Positions 1-9,059 of a DNA stretch of 64,000 nt are shown here, piece by piece. Below the pieces are notes generated by a model. The model saw only the letters and a list, made by a program, of their open reading frames with translations, had not been told where the DNA came from and made no database searches. Position 1 is the first letter of the stretch. Every line of letters starts with the position of its first letter. The position numbers and the translations under genes are program-made. Origin of the DNA: Leucobacter chromiireducens (GTDB lineage Bacteria; Actinomycetota; Actinomycetes; Actinomycetales; Microbacteriaceae); the NCBI RefSeq assembly GCF_003917135.1, contig NZ_RPDI01000018.1:1-64000 (forward strand). The letters are read 5' to 3'.

Positions 1-1558
1 CGCGCTCGGCATCGCGGCGGCCCTCCTCGCCCCGCTGGCGATCTTCGCGCCCGCGAGCGCGGCCTCGGCGCTCGACACCCCGGCCGCCCCGCAGGAGCGC
101 GCGGCGACCGACGCCCAGGCCCAGAGCATCCCGGCCGGAGCGACCGCGGTCACGGGCGGCGAACTCGAGTGGGGCGTGCGCACCTCGATCCGCAACTACC
201 TCGAGAACTTCGGTCACACCGAGGGCTACGTCGCGGCCTACGACGGCGCGCGCTACCGGAAGGGGCAGCCGGCCGCCGCGTTCCCCGTGGCCTCCGGGTG
301 GGTCGATGCGGCGAAGGACACGGCGAGCCTGAGCTTCTCCGGGCGGCTCCACATGCACGGCTTCTCCCAGGCCTGGCTGCACTTCGAGGCGCTCCGCCTC
401 GACATCGCCTCGGGCGTGGCGACGCTCACCGTCGATATGCGCGAGAGCTTCGGCACGCCGGGCCGCACCGACGGCCTCGTGCTCGCCACGTTCCCGCTCG
501 AGGGCAGCGACCCCGTGCGCGTGGTCGACGGCGCGGCGGAGATCATGAGCGGCGAGGGCGCCTTCCCCGAGGAGATCGGCGCCAACCACCTGCCCCGGAT
601 GGACGGCCAGGCGACCTACGGCGGCGAGAACGCCTACACGGACCCCTTCGCGCTCGCCCTCACCGTGGCGCAGCCAGGCACCCCAGACCCCGAGCCGGGA
701 ACCCCCCAGCCGGGCACCGAACCAGGCACCGATCCCGGCACCTCCCCGAAGCCCACCCCGGTCGACCCCGGTGCCGGCGGCACGGGCGCCCCGCACGGGG
801 CCAGCTCCGCGCGGAACGCGTTCGGTGCCGAGCTCACCGTGAGCCCCGCCTACGGGCTGGGCGACCGGGATCAGCGGGTCACGCTCCGCGGCACCGGGTT
901 CCCCACCCGCGGCGCCGACGGCACGAACTTCGGCGGCCTCTACGTGCTCTTCGGCTGGGTCGACCCCGCCGCGGGCGCCAACTGGGGCCCGGGGAGCGGC
1001 GGCGTGTCGGGGCGCACCTTCACCTACTCGCAGGACATCGAGCCGCAGGGCACCTACCAGAGCATGGTGAGCTACCCGGGCAACACGACCGTCCCCGGGT
1101 TCCCCACCCTCGCTGCGGATGGCTCCTTCGAGATGGAGCTGCCGATCCTTGCGTCGCGCTTCGAGAGCCAGCAGGGCATGGACGTCGACTGCTACACGAT
1201 GCAGTGCGGCGTGCTCCTCATCGGCGCGCACGGGAAGACGAACGCGCAGGGCGAGATCTTCGTCCCCGTGTACTTCACGGATACCGCCGAGGAGACGGGC
1301 GGCGCGAAGCCCGAGCTCCCCGTTGCCGCACCCGTGAGCGCGAACCCGAACGCGGTTCCCGCGGCCGGCAGCGCGGGCGGCGGTCTCGGCGTGAACGGCG
1401 GGCTGCTCGCAGCGGGGGAACCCGGTCTCGCGCGGCTCGCCCTCTTCGGCGGCGCGCTCCTGCTCAGCGCGGGCGCGCTCGGCGGCGCACTCATCTTCCG
1501 CACTTCCCGCCGCGTGGCCGCGCGGCCCGCACCCGCTCAGAACGGAGCCTCCGCATGA
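1..1558 (+). CDS. HtaA-domain haem-surface protein, 5' end cut by the window
   Basis: Secreted protein expected to bind haem at the cell surface, by family resemblance to corynebacterial HtaA. The reading frame is open from base 2; the visible start is the end of a signal peptide (hydrophobic run, then APASA/AS). An HtaA domain covers about 161-660, with the typical ELEWGV..RNYL start and an LHMHG histidine motif. A Pro-Gly-Thr-acid linker (about 675-770) follows. A chromoprotein-like beta domain (about 826-1280) has the paired cysteines of the DVDCYTMQCG type and a GAHG motif. The C-terminus is a membrane segment plus Arg-rich tail. Unlike its neighbours it has LLAAGE where they have LAxTG, so sortase anchoring is doubtful. 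The stop overlaps the next ATG as ATGA, which suggests translational coupling. Confidence 0.88.
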   Translation, partial: ALGIAAALLAPLAIFAPASAASALDTPAAPQERAATDAQAQSIPAGATAVTGGELEWGVRTSIRNYLENFGHTEGYVAAYDGARYRKGQPAAAFPVASGWVDAAKDTASLSFSGRLHMHGFSQAWLHFEALRLDIASGVATLTVDMRESFGTPGRTDGLVLATFPLEGSDPVRVVDGAAEIMSGEGAFPEEIGANHLPRMDGQATYGGENAYTDPFALALTVAQPGTPDPEPGTPQPGTEPGTDPGTSPKPTPVDPGAGGTGAPHGASSARNAFGAELTVSPAYGLGDRDQRVTLRGTGFPTRGADGTNFGGLYVLFGWVDPAAGANWGPGSGGVSGRTFTYSQDIEPQGTYQSMVSYPGNTTVPGFPTLAADGSFEMELPILASRFESQQGMDVDCYTMQCGVLLIGAHGKTNAQGEIFVPVYFTDTAEETGGAKPELPVAAPVSANPNAVPAAGSAGGGLGVNGGLLAAGEPGLARLALFGGALLLSAGALGGALIFRTSRRVAARPAPAQNGASA

Positions 1559-3132
1559 CGACGCCACTCCTCACTCCGCCCCGGCCCGGATCCCGCACCG
1601 CGCTCCGGGTCGCCGCCGGGATCGTGCTCGCGGGGATCCTGACCGCCGGCGGCGCCGGGATCGCCTCGGCCGCGCCGGTCGCGCCGAGCGGCTCCTCCTC
1701 CGGGCTCGGGGTGAACCAGAAGGCCGGGCAGCCCCAGCCCCGGCTCACGGTGACCCCCGCGGTCGACCTCGATCCCGACGCCCCGAGCACCGTGAGCCTC
1801 AGGGGCGAGCACTACGCGACGACCTCCGGCTCCGGCGGGACGGTGGGCGGCGCCTACACGCTCTTCGGCGCGATCACGCTGAAGGATCCGGGCGATCCCG
1901 GCAGCTGGGCGCCGACGAAGCGCGGCGTGAGCGGCACGCACTACGACTACGCCGGCGAGGCCGGGCTCTACCAGCTGATGGTGAACTACCCGGGCAATAC
2001 CACCGAGCCCGGCATGCCCTACATGGACGCCGCGGGGAACTGGACGCTCCCGGAGCACGCGATCCCGGGCGCGAGGTTCACCTCGCAGGCGGGGCACCCG
2101 ATCGACTGCCTCGCCGAGGGCACGCAGTGCGGCTTCATGACGATCGGCGCGCACGGCCAGCGCTCGGGCGGCGTCGAGGTGTTCACCCCCGTGTACTTCG
2201 CCGGTCAGACTCCCGACCCCGGAACCGATCCGGGCACCGAACCGGGGACGGATCCCGGCACCGAGCCCGGGACGGACCCCGGGACCGAACCGGGAACGGA
2301 CCCCGGCACGGGGCCGGGAACGGGAGATCCCTGCCTCGTCACCGAGGTGCCCGCCGGCGCGGAGCGCACCGTGACGGGCACCGCGCTCTCCGGCACCTCC
2401 GCCGTGCTGACCGTCTCGCCAGGGCGGTACCTGCCCTGCGCCGACGCGAGCGAGATCGTCATCTCGGGCACGGGGTACGATCCGGCGAAGCCGATCTACG
2501 TCGGGGTCGGGGCGCTCGCCAACCACGGCGCCCCCGAGGAGTGGCGACGCAGCGCGGGCGGCCAGAGCGGGCCGGACGCCGACTACGACTACGGCGTGCC
2601 GCGCCTCGTTGTGGCGAACGGCTCCGCCGACGCGGACGTCGCCGACGCGGAGATCGGCGCCGACGGCACCTGGCGGCTGACCGTCACGATCCCAGGCAAG
2701 GACATCACGAGCTTCTTCGGCGGGACGATCGACTGCGCGACGGCGTACTGCGGCATCTTCTCGTTCGGAGCCCACGGCAAGGTCGCGGCGGCGAACGAGG
2801 CGTACGTGCCGATCTTCTTCGGCGGGCAGGACGCCGCTGGCACCCCGCCCACCGGCCCAGGCACTCCGGGCACGAGCGGACCGGGCACCACCCCGCCCGT
2901 CGTCCCCGGAACGGCCACGCCGACCACGCCCAGTGCGACCGGCACCCCGGCCCCCGCGGCGAACGCGCAGCGCGCCGCCGGGCTCGGCGTGAACGGTGGC
3001 CTCGCGGCGACCGGCGCGGACGACACGGCACGGACGGCGCTGATCGGCGGCGTACTGCTGCTGAGCGTCGGCCTGTTCGGCGGCGCGCTGCTCCTGCGCA
3101 CCCGCCGCGGCGACGGACCGTCGCCCATCTAG
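1555..3132 (+). CDS. LAxTG-anchored surface protein with two chromoprotein-like domains
   Basis: Secreted protein of 525 residues. The start is the ATG overlapping the upstream stop; a signal peptide follows (cleavage near residue 39, IASA/AP). Two beta domains of the neocarzinostatin-like type cover about nt 1735-2200 and 2395-2830. Each ends in two cysteines about eight residues apart and a GAHG motif, and they are separated by a long Pro-Gly-Thr-Glu/Asp repeat. There is no HtaA domain of its own. The C-terminus has LAATG (residues 483-487), a hydrophobic segment and a basic tail, which is a class E sortase-type signal. Its first domain is close to one in the next protein, and its second to that protein's first domain. 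Role in haem handling is inferred from the operon; no ligand is visible in the sequence. Confidence 0.85.
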   Translation: MTTPLLTPPRPGSRTALRVAAGIVLAGILTAGGAGIASAAPVAPSGSSSGLGVNQKAGQPQPRLTVTPAVDLDPDAPSTVSLRGEHYATTSGSGGTVGGAYTLFGAITLKDPGDPGSWAPTKRGVSGTHYDYAGEAGLYQLMVNYPGNTTEPGMPYMDAAGNWTLPEHAIPGARFTSQAGHPIDCLAEGTQCGFMTIGAHGQRSGGVEVFTPVYFAGQTPDPGTDPGTEPGTDPGTEPGTDPGTEPGTDPGTGPGTGDPCLVTEVPAGAERTVTGTALSGTSAVLTVSPGRYLPCADASEIVISGTGYDPAKPIYVGVGALANHGAPEEWRRSAGGQSGPDADYDYGVPRLVVANGSADADVADAEIGADGTWRLTVTIPGKDITSFFGGTIDCATAYCGIFSFGAHGKVAAANEAYVPIFFGGQDAAGTPPTGPGTPGTSGPGTTPPVVPGTATPTTPSATGTPAPAANAQRAAGLGVNGGLAATGADDTARTALIGGVLLLSVGLFGGALLLRTRRGDGPSPI

Positions 3133-3134
3133 CT

Positions 3135-3156
3135 CGGTCCCGGAGCCCCGGGACCG
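3135..3156 (+). terminator. Hairpin between the second and third surface-protein genes
   Basis: Perfect 9-bp stem (CGGTCCCGG / CCGGGACCG) with an AGCC loop, three bases after the stop codon. There is no T-run, as is usual in actinobacteria. It may attenuate read-through into the 1518-residue gene or protect the upstream mRNA end. Confidence 0.5.
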
Positions 3157-3231
3157 CCTCCGGGCCGGGAACGCACCCCGACCCCTCATCCGGCGCCACG
3201 CGCCACCACCCACGGAGAGGAACACCACACC

Positions 3232-6200
3232 ATGAGAGACACGCGGATGAGAGCCCCTGGCTCTCGGCGCGCCGGCGCCACGGGAGTCGTGCTCGGCGCG
3301 ACCGCCGCACTGGTGCTGTCGAGCTTCGGCGTGACGCCGGCGCTCGCAGCGCCAGGCGAGCCCGTCACCGGCACCCCGTACTCGGACACCACGGCATACA
3401 TGACCGTGACGCCCGGCACCGAGCTCGACCCGAGCGGTGCGAGCACCCTGACGGTGCGCGGCTTCAACTACGACCCCACAAAGCCGATCTACGTCGGCCT
3501 GGGGGAGAACCTCTCGCCCGAGACGCCTGAACAGTGGCGCCGGAGCCAGGGCGGGTTCAGCGGACACGACGGGGACTACGTCTACGGCGTCCCCCGCCTG
3601 GTCGTCGCGAACGGCTCAGCCGACGGCGAGGTCGCCGACTCCGAGATGGACGCGCAGGGCAACTGGACGATAACGGTCTCCGTGCCGGGCAGCCAGTTCC
3701 CGAGCTTCTTCGGCGGCACCGTCGACTGCCTCGCCGGCAACGGCTGCGGCTTCTTCTCGTTTGGCGCGCACGGTCGCGTACACGCGGGCAGCGAAGCATA
3801 CGTCGGGATCGGCTTCGCCGAGCCCGTCGCGACCGTCGCCCCCGCCATCACGGCGCAGCCAGCGGACGTCGCGGTCACGGCCGGCGCGGAGGCCAGCTTC
3901 ACGGTCACCGCGAGCGGCACGCCCGCACCGACCGTGCAGTGGCAGCGCGCCGCCGCGGGATCCGACGCCTTCGCCGACATCGCCGACGCGACCGACGCGA
4001 CCCTCGTCGTCGCGGAGACCGCGGTCGCGGACTCGGGCGCGCGCTTCCGTGCCGTCGTGACGAACTCCGCGGGGGAGGCGATCTCCTCCACGGCCGTGCT
4101 CACGGTCACGGCGGACGCCGGCGGGGAGAACCCAGGCACCCCCGGCACGCCAGGCGCGACGACCGGCTACGGCGTCAACCAGGCCGCCGGGCAGCCGCAG
4201 CCGAGCCTCACGGTGACCCCGGGCGAGGGCCTCGCGGCCGATGGCTCGCAGACGGTCACCCTCACGGGCACGAACTACGCGACCACCTCGGACGCCGGCG
4301 CGAGCTTCGGCGGCGCGTACACGCTCTTCGGCGCGATCACGCTGAAGGACGCGGCGGACCCGGGCAGCTGGGCGCCGACGAAGCGCGGCGTGAGCGGCGT
4401 GAACTACGACTACGCCGGCGAAGCCGGGGTGTACCAGCTGATGGTGAACTACCCGGGCAGCACGACCGAGCCAGGCATGCCGTTCATGGACGCCGACGGC
4501 AACTGGACGCTGACGGAGCACGCGATCCCCGGGGCGAAGTTCACCTCGCAGGCGGGGCGCACGATCGACTGCCTCGCCGAGGGCACGCAGTGTGGCTTCA
4601 TGACGATCGGCGCGCACGGCCAGCGCTCGGGCGGCGTCGAGGTGTTCACCCCGGTGCAGTTCGCCGAGCAGACCGCGGGCATCGCGCCCGTGTTCGCCGG
4701 GCAGCCGGAGAGCGTGACGGTCGACGAGGGCGCCGAGGCGCGTTTCACGGCCACGGTCTCGGGGACCCCCGAGCCCGAGCTCCAGTGGCAGCGCGCCGCG
4801 GCGGGCAGCGAGGACTTCGCCGACATCGCAGGTGCGACCTCCGCGACCCTCACGATCGCCGACGCCGAGGCCGCCCAGAGCGGCGACCGCTTCCGGCTCG
4901 TCGCGACGAACACCGCGGGCACCGCGACCTCCGCGGTTGCCACGCTCACGGTGACCGTCGCCGCGGCGACCACGACCGTGACGGCCGTCGACGCGCAGCC
5001 CGCGGCCGACTACCCGCGCCACTTCGCCGGTGAGGACGTCGCGCTGCGCGCGACCGTCGTTCCCGCGGCGGCTGGAACGATCGAGTTCTTCGCCGATGGC
5101 GCCTCGCTCGGTTCCGCCACGGTCGCCGACGGCGCCGCGGAGCTCGTGACGCAGGCCCTCGCGGGTGGCGCGCGCAGCATCACCGCGGGCTTCACGCCAG
5201 CGGACGCCGCCGAGTTCGCACCGTCCACCTCGGGCGCCCGCGTCTTCCGGATCGTGGACCTCGCCCCAGCGGTGAGCGAGATCGCGGTGGGCGACACGGC
5301 CCGCGAGATCTCCGATGCCGAGCTGCGCTGGTCGGTCGCGAACTACGTGAGCTTCGGCTCCGGTCCCGGCAAGGAGGTGCTCGAGGGTGACGTCGAGCTC
5401 GCCCCCGTCGACGATGCGGCCACGGCCGTCGAGCGCGCCAAGCGCGCGTTCGTCTTCTCGAACGGCACGGGCCGTGAGGACGCCGCGGGCAACCGCGTCA
5501 TCGACTTCGACGGTGCGGTGCGCCTCACCTCGGGCACGCTGCCGCAGTGGAACTTCCGCGATCCCCAGCTCGTGATGAACGCCGCGGGCAACGGATACCT
5601 CACGGCGACGGTCGACGGCATGTGGTTCGGCAGCGCCTTCGATGGCGAGGACGAGCCATACGGCCCCGAGCGCATCGTCGTGCAGACGTTCGTCGGCGCC
5701 GAGCCCGCCGAGAGCGACGGGGTGACCGGTTTCTCGGTCGCGCCGATCTTCGAGGGCCAGGTCGCCGCTGGGACCTGGAACGGCGCATACACGGGCACCA
5801 CGCTCACGAACCAGTTCCTGCGCTTCGTGAACACGAACGTGCGCTCCTACTTCGTGCAGTCGGGCAGCTCGTCCGACAGCACGAAGGCGGGCGCGCCGAT
5901 CGGCGTGAGCTACGTCTCGGCCGCGATCCCCGCGACCGAGACCGCGATCGCGGTTGACGCCCAGCCGACGGGGTCCCTCCCCGTGCACTTCGCGGGTGAG
6001 GGTGTCGCGCTCCGCGCTGCGGTGACCCCCGCGGCCGCGGGCACGGTCGAGTTCTTCGCCGACGGCGCCTCCCTCGGGACCGCGGCCGTTGCCGACGGTG
6101 CGGCCGAGCTCACCACCCGCGCGCTCGCGGGCGGCGCGCGCAGCATCACGGCGAGCTTCACACCAGCTGACGACGCCGCGTTCACGCCCTCGACCTCGGC

Positions 6201-7788
6201 GGCGCGGACCTTCCGCATCGTCGACCTCGCTCCCGCCGTCGGCGAGATCGCGGTGGGCGAGACCGCCCGCACGGTCGCCGGCGCCGAGCTGCGCTGGTCG
6301 GTCGCGAACTACGTGAGCTTCGGATCCGGCCCGGGCAAGGAGGTGCTCGAAGGTGATGTCGAGCTCGCTCCGCTGCCCGAGCAGCCGAGCGTGACCGATC
6401 GCGCGAACCGCGCGTTCGTGTTCTCGAACGGTTCGGGTCGTGAGGATGCCGCGGGCAACCGCGTCATCGACTTCGACGGTGCGGTGCGCCTCACCTCGGG
6501 GACGCTGCCGCAGTGGAACTTCCGCGATCCCCAGCTCGTGATGAACGCTGCGGGCGACGGATACCTCACGGCGACCGTCGACGGCATGTGGTTCGGCAGC
6601 GCCTTCGACGGCGAGGACGAGCCATACGGCCCGGAGCGGGTGGTCGTGCAGACCTTCCGCGGCGCGCAGCCGAGCACCTCGGGGGCCGCGACGGAGTTCA
6701 CCGTCGCGCCGCTCTTTGAGGGCCAGGTTGCCGCGGGCACCTGGAACGGCGCGTACACGGGCGCGACGCTCACGAACCAGTTCCTGCGTTTCGTGAACAG
6801 TAACGTCCGCGCGTACTTCCTGCAGTCGGGCAGCTCGTCCGATGGCACGAAGGCGGGCGCCCCGATCGGCGTCAGCTTCGTCTCGGGCCTCGCACCCACC
6901 GTCGAGGTGGGCGCCGGATCCCGGGTGCTCGAGGGCGAGGACGTCGTGCTGAACGCCGCCGTCGGCGGCGATCCCGCGCCCGCGCTCCAGTGGCAGCGGC
7001 TCGTCGACGGCGAGTGGACCGCGATCCCCGGCCAGACCGGTGCGACGCTCACCATTCCCGCAGCGCACCCCGCCGCCTCCGGCAGCTACCGCGCCGTCGC
7101 CACGAACGAGCTCGGCTCAACCGAGTCCGAGCCGGTCGAGGTCGAGGTGCGCGAGAAGCGCGCCGCGCAGGTCGATGCGGCGCCGACCGCGCAGCGCGTG
7201 GTCGAGGGCGCGGACGCGACCTTCAGCGTCACCGCGAGCGGTACGCCCGAGCCCACCTTCCAGTGGCAGACGCGCCAGCCCGTCGCGGCCGTGCCGGAGC
7301 AGGACGGTGCCGCGCAGGACGGTGCCGCGCAGCGCGCTGCGTTGCTCGCGGCTCCCGCCGCTGCCGCCGACGGCTGGGTCGACGTGCCGGGCGCGACCGG
7401 CGCGAGCTTCGTGCTCGCGCAGGTCTCGCTCGCGCAGAGCGGCACCGAGGTGCGCGTCGTCGTCTCGAACGGCGTGGGCGATCCCGTCGTCACTGAGCCG
7501 GTCGCGCTCACGGTGACCGAGCGCACCCCGACGGAGCCAGGCACCGAGCCGGGAACCGAGCCAGGCACGGAGCCAGGCACCGAGCCAGGCACGGGCGGCC
7601 CAGGCACGACGCCGGGAACGGGGACGGAGCCCGCCGGCGGCTCCGCACAGCCCGGCGCGAAGCCCGCGAACGGGCTCGCCACCACCGGTGCGGCGCTGCC
7701 CTTCGCGGCGACCGCCGGCGCCGCGCTGCTGATTGCTGCGGGGGCGACGCTCCTCGTCCGCCACCGTCGATCCGCGCACGCCGAGTAA
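3232..7788 (+). CDS. Giant LAxTG-anchored protein with Ig-like, chromoprotein-like and HtaA-like domains
   Basis: 1518-residue wall protein. It starts at the ATG after a GGAGAGG ribosome site. Order: signal peptide (to about residue 39, ALA/AP); chromoprotein-like domain (about 55-200); Ig-like (about 202-293); second chromoprotein-like domain (about 307-477); Ig-like (about 484-577); two tandem 322-residue units (580-901 and 902-1223), each a Big_3-type Ig domain plus an HtaA-like domain; two more Ig-like domains (about 1222-1310 and 1313-1432, the last with an Ala/Gln-rich insert); Pro-Gly-Thr-Glu linker; LATTG at 1482-1486; membrane segment and basic tail. The HtaA-like domains keep the fold motifs (ELRWSVANYV, VIDFDG, GYLTATVDG) but lack the MHG histidine of the first protein. 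It is probably a stalk or haem-relay protein; that role is inferred. Confidence 0.88.
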   Translation: MRDTRMRAPGSRRAGATGVVLGATAALVLSSFGVTPALAAPGEPVTGTPYSDTTAYMTVTPGTELDPSGASTLTVRGFNYDPTKPIYVGLGENLSPETPEQWRRSQGGFSGHDGDYVYGVPRLVVANGSADGEVADSEMDAQGNWTITVSVPGSQFPSFFGGTVDCLAGNGCGFFSFGAHGRVHAGSEAYVGIGFAEPVATVAPAITAQPADVAVTAGAEASFTVTASGTPAPTVQWQRAAAGSDAFADIADATDATLVVAETAVADSGARFRAVVTNSAGEAISSTAVLTVTADAGGENPGTPGTPGATTGYGVNQAAGQPQPSLTVTPGEGLAADGSQTVTLTGTNYATTSDAGASFGGAYTLFGAITLKDAADPGSWAPTKRGVSGVNYDYAGEAGVYQLMVNYPGSTTEPGMPFMDADGNWTLTEHAIPGAKFTSQAGRTIDCLAEGTQCGFMTIGAHGQRSGGVEVFTPVQFAEQTAGIAPVFAGQPESVTVDEGAEARFTATVSGTPEPELQWQRAAAGSEDFADIAGATSATLTIADAEAAQSGDRFRLVATNTAGTATSAVATLTVTVAAATTTVTAVDAQPAADYPRHFAGEDVALRATVVPAAAGTIEFFADGASLGSATVADGAAELVTQALAGGARSITAGFTPADAAEFAPSTSGARVFRIVDLAPAVSEIAVGDTAREISDAELRWSVANYVSFGSGPGKEVLEGDVELAPVDDAATAVERAKRAFVFSNGTGREDAAGNRVIDFDGAVRLTSGTLPQWNFRDPQLVMNAAGNGYLTATVDGMWFGSAFDGEDEPYGPERIVVQTFVGAEPAESDGVTGFSVAPIFEGQVAAGTWNGAYTGTTLTNQFLRFVNTNVRSYFVQSGSSSDSTKAGAPIGVSYVSAAIPATETAIAVDAQPTGSLPVHFAGEGVALRAAVTPAAAGTVEFFADGASLGTAAVADGAAELTTRALAGGARSITASFTPADDAAFTPSTSAARTFRIVDLAPAVGEIAVGETARTVAGAELRWSVANYVSFGSGPGKEVLEGDVELAPLPEQPSVTDRANRAFVFSNGSGREDAAGNRVIDFDGAVRLTSGTLPQWNFRDPQLVMNAAGDGYLTATVDGMWFGSAFDGEDEPYGPERVVVQTFRGAQPSTSGAATEFTVAPLFEGQVAAGTWNGAYTGATLTNQFLRFVNSNVRAYFLQSGSSSDGTKAGAPIGVSFVSGLAPTVEVGAGSRVLEGEDVVLNAAVGGDPAPALQWQRLVDGEWTAIPGQTGATLTIPAAHPAASGSYRAVATNELGSTESEPVEVEVREKRAAQVDAAPTAQRVVEGADATFSVTASGTPEPTFQWQTRQPVAAVPEQDGAAQDGAAQRAALLAAPAAAADGWVDVPGATGASFVLAQVSLAQSGTEVRVVVSNGVGDPVVTEPVALTVTERTPTEPGTEPGTEPGTEPGTEPGTGGPGTTPGTGTEPAGGSAQPGAKPANGLATTGAALPFAATAGAALLIAAGATLLVRHRRSAHAE
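4969..6900 (+). repeat. Tandem 966-bp internal duplication
   Basis: Two consecutive 966-bp units, 4969-5934 and 5935-6900, stay in register across the whole length (the same WSVANYV codons begin 966 bp apart). Each encodes one Big_3 Ig-like plus one HtaA-like domain. Differences are scattered and mostly silent or conservative, which fits in-frame duplication followed by divergence. Confidence 0.9.
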
Positions 7789-7795
7789 CACCCCA

Positions 7796-7827
7796 GGGGT
7801 GGGGCGCCGCTACCGGCGCCCCACCCC
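7796..7827 (+). terminator. 14-bp stem hairpin before hmuO
   Basis: Perfect 14-bp stem (7796-7809 with 7814-7827) and a CTAC loop, placed between the giant surface-protein gene and the haem oxygenase. It could end most transcripts or set the ratio between surface protein and enzyme. Confidence 0.6.
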
Positions 7828-7872
7828 GCACGGACCACACGCCCCGCTCGGGGCCCGAAGAGAAGAGCACCC

Positions 7873-8595
7873 ATGACCCAACTCGTGGACAGCCCCGTCG
7901 ACGCCGTGATCTCCGAGACGGAGGGGCAGCCCCTCTCCGTCCGACTCCGCGCGCTCTCCCGCATCGGCCACATCGAGGGCGAGAGCGAGCCGCGCTTCGC
8001 GATCGCGTTCCTCCGCGGCGGGCTGAGCCGCGACGGCATCGCCGCCCAAGCCGCCCAGCACTACCTCATGTACGAGGCGCTCGAGCGGGCTGCGGCCGCG
8101 CAGCGCGCACGCCTCGGCGACGACTTCGCGTTCTGGCTGCCCGAGCTCCACCGCCTGCCCTCCCTCGCCGCGGACCTTGAGCACTGGCTCGGCGCCGACT
8201 GGCAGAACCAGGTGTACGACCGCTTCGCGACCACCGGCATCATGAGCTACGCCGCTCGCATCGCCGAGGTCGCGGGAGACTCCCTCCCGCACTTCGTCGC
8301 GCACCACTACACGCGCTACCTCGCCGATCTGTCCGGCGGGCAGATGATCGCGCGCATGTTCCGCGACAGCTACGACACGGACGGCGACCTCGGCTCGACG
8401 TTCTACTCCTTCGCGGAGATCCCGGATCCCGCGGCGTACAAGGAGGGGTACCGCGCGCTCGTCGACGGCGCAGGCTTCTCGGCCGACGAGGAGCGCGTCG
8501 TGCTGCGCGAAGTGGCCTCCGCGTACTGGCTGAACGGCGTCGCCGGGCAGGATCTCGAAGACCGCTTCGCCGAGTACTCCGAGGCCGCGGCGTGA
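7873..8595 (+). CDS. hmuO: Haem oxygenase (HmuO-type)
   Basis: Cytoplasmic enzyme of 240 residues that opens haem to biliverdin, CO and iron, letting the cell use haem as an iron source. The expected proximal haem ligand is His33 (IGHIEGESE). The distal-helix signature HHYTRYLADLSGGQ covers 144-157, with Asp152 and Gly155 matching human HO-1 Asp140 and Gly143. The residue equivalent to human Gly139 is Ala151, an unusual substitution. The N-terminus is about 12 residues longer than that of corynebacterial HmuO. The last four bases overlap the next gene (GTGA), so the enzyme, lipoprotein and fourth surface protein are probably co-translated. Family assignment is firm; normal catalytic behaviour is not guaranteed given Ala151. 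Confidence 0.93.
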   Translation: MTQLVDSPVDAVISETEGQPLSVRLRALSRIGHIEGESEPRFAIAFLRGGLSRDGIAAQAAQHYLMYEALERAAAAQRARLGDDFAFWLPELHRLPSLAADLEHWLGADWQNQVYDRFATTGIMSYAARIAEVAGDSLPHFVAHHYTRYLADLSGGQMIARMFRDSYDTDGDLGSTFYSFAEIPDPAAYKEGYRALVDGAGFSADEERVVLREVASAYWLNGVAGQDLEDRFAEYSEAAA

Positions 8596-9059
8596 GCGCC
8601 GCAGCGAGCGGGGTGGGCCGCGCCCGCGTGCAGCGCGTCGCGCGCGGCGGTGCATTCGCCGCAGTGATCCTCACGATCTGCCTCGGGGCGAGCGGCTGCG
8701 CGGGCTCCGGCTCGGACGCCCCAGGCTCGGCGCATGGCGCCGCGTCGGGCAGCGCCGAGGTGATCGCCACGGTCCCCGTCAGCGAGCTCTCGGGGGTCGA
8801 CGGCGCGCTCGAGCCGGGCGAGGAGATCCGCGTGCTCATCGACACCCCCGGCGTCGACTGGGAGGTCGTGAGCGCCGCCGAGGAGGTCGCCCGCGTCGTC
8901 GAGGACGACCCCGAGGCGAACCCCAGGATCGTGCGCGTGGTCGCCGAGCAGGCGGGCTCGGCACTCATCTCGTTCACGCCGCAGGCCGGATCCGACGCAG
9001 ACGCGCCGAGCGATCCCGAGCAGCTCGCGGTCACCGTGGGTGCGGAGCCCGCAGCGTGA
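8592..9059 (+). CDS. Small lipoprotein of the haem locus
   Basis: 155-residue protein starting at a GTG inside the hmuO stop. An Arg-rich n-region and hydrophobic segment lead to a lipobox (ASGC), so it should be a lipid-anchored outer-face protein. After a Gly/Ser/Ala spacer there is one compact acidic domain (from VPVSELSGVD to the end) that I do not recognise; the G-S-A-L-I-S-F-T strand is faintly like chagasin-type inhibitors, which is not enough to assign. Its GTGA overlaps on both sides place it in the haem operon, making it a candidate accessory haem carrier or chaperone. No substrate motif is visible. Confidence 0.75.
   Translation: MSAAASGVGRARVQRVARGGAFAAVILTICLGASGCAGSGSDAPGSAHGAASGSAEVIATVPVSELSGVDGALEPGEEIRVLIDTPGVDWEVVSAAEEVARVVEDDPEANPRIVRVVAEQAGSALISFTPQAGSDADAPSDPEQLAVTVGAEPAA

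Noticed and set aside
2212-2330. Regular 12-bp repeats that could pass for a CRISPR or VNTR array
   Set aside because: They are codons for Pro-Gly-Thr-acid linkers, continuous in frame, with no spacers; the same linker occurs in the neighbouring surface genes.
3616-7068. 1150-codon open frame on the minus strand inside the giant surface gene
   Set aside because: A shadow of high-GC coding DNA: the plus frame has signal peptide, domains and sorting signal, while the antisense translation is Arg-rich with no family motif.
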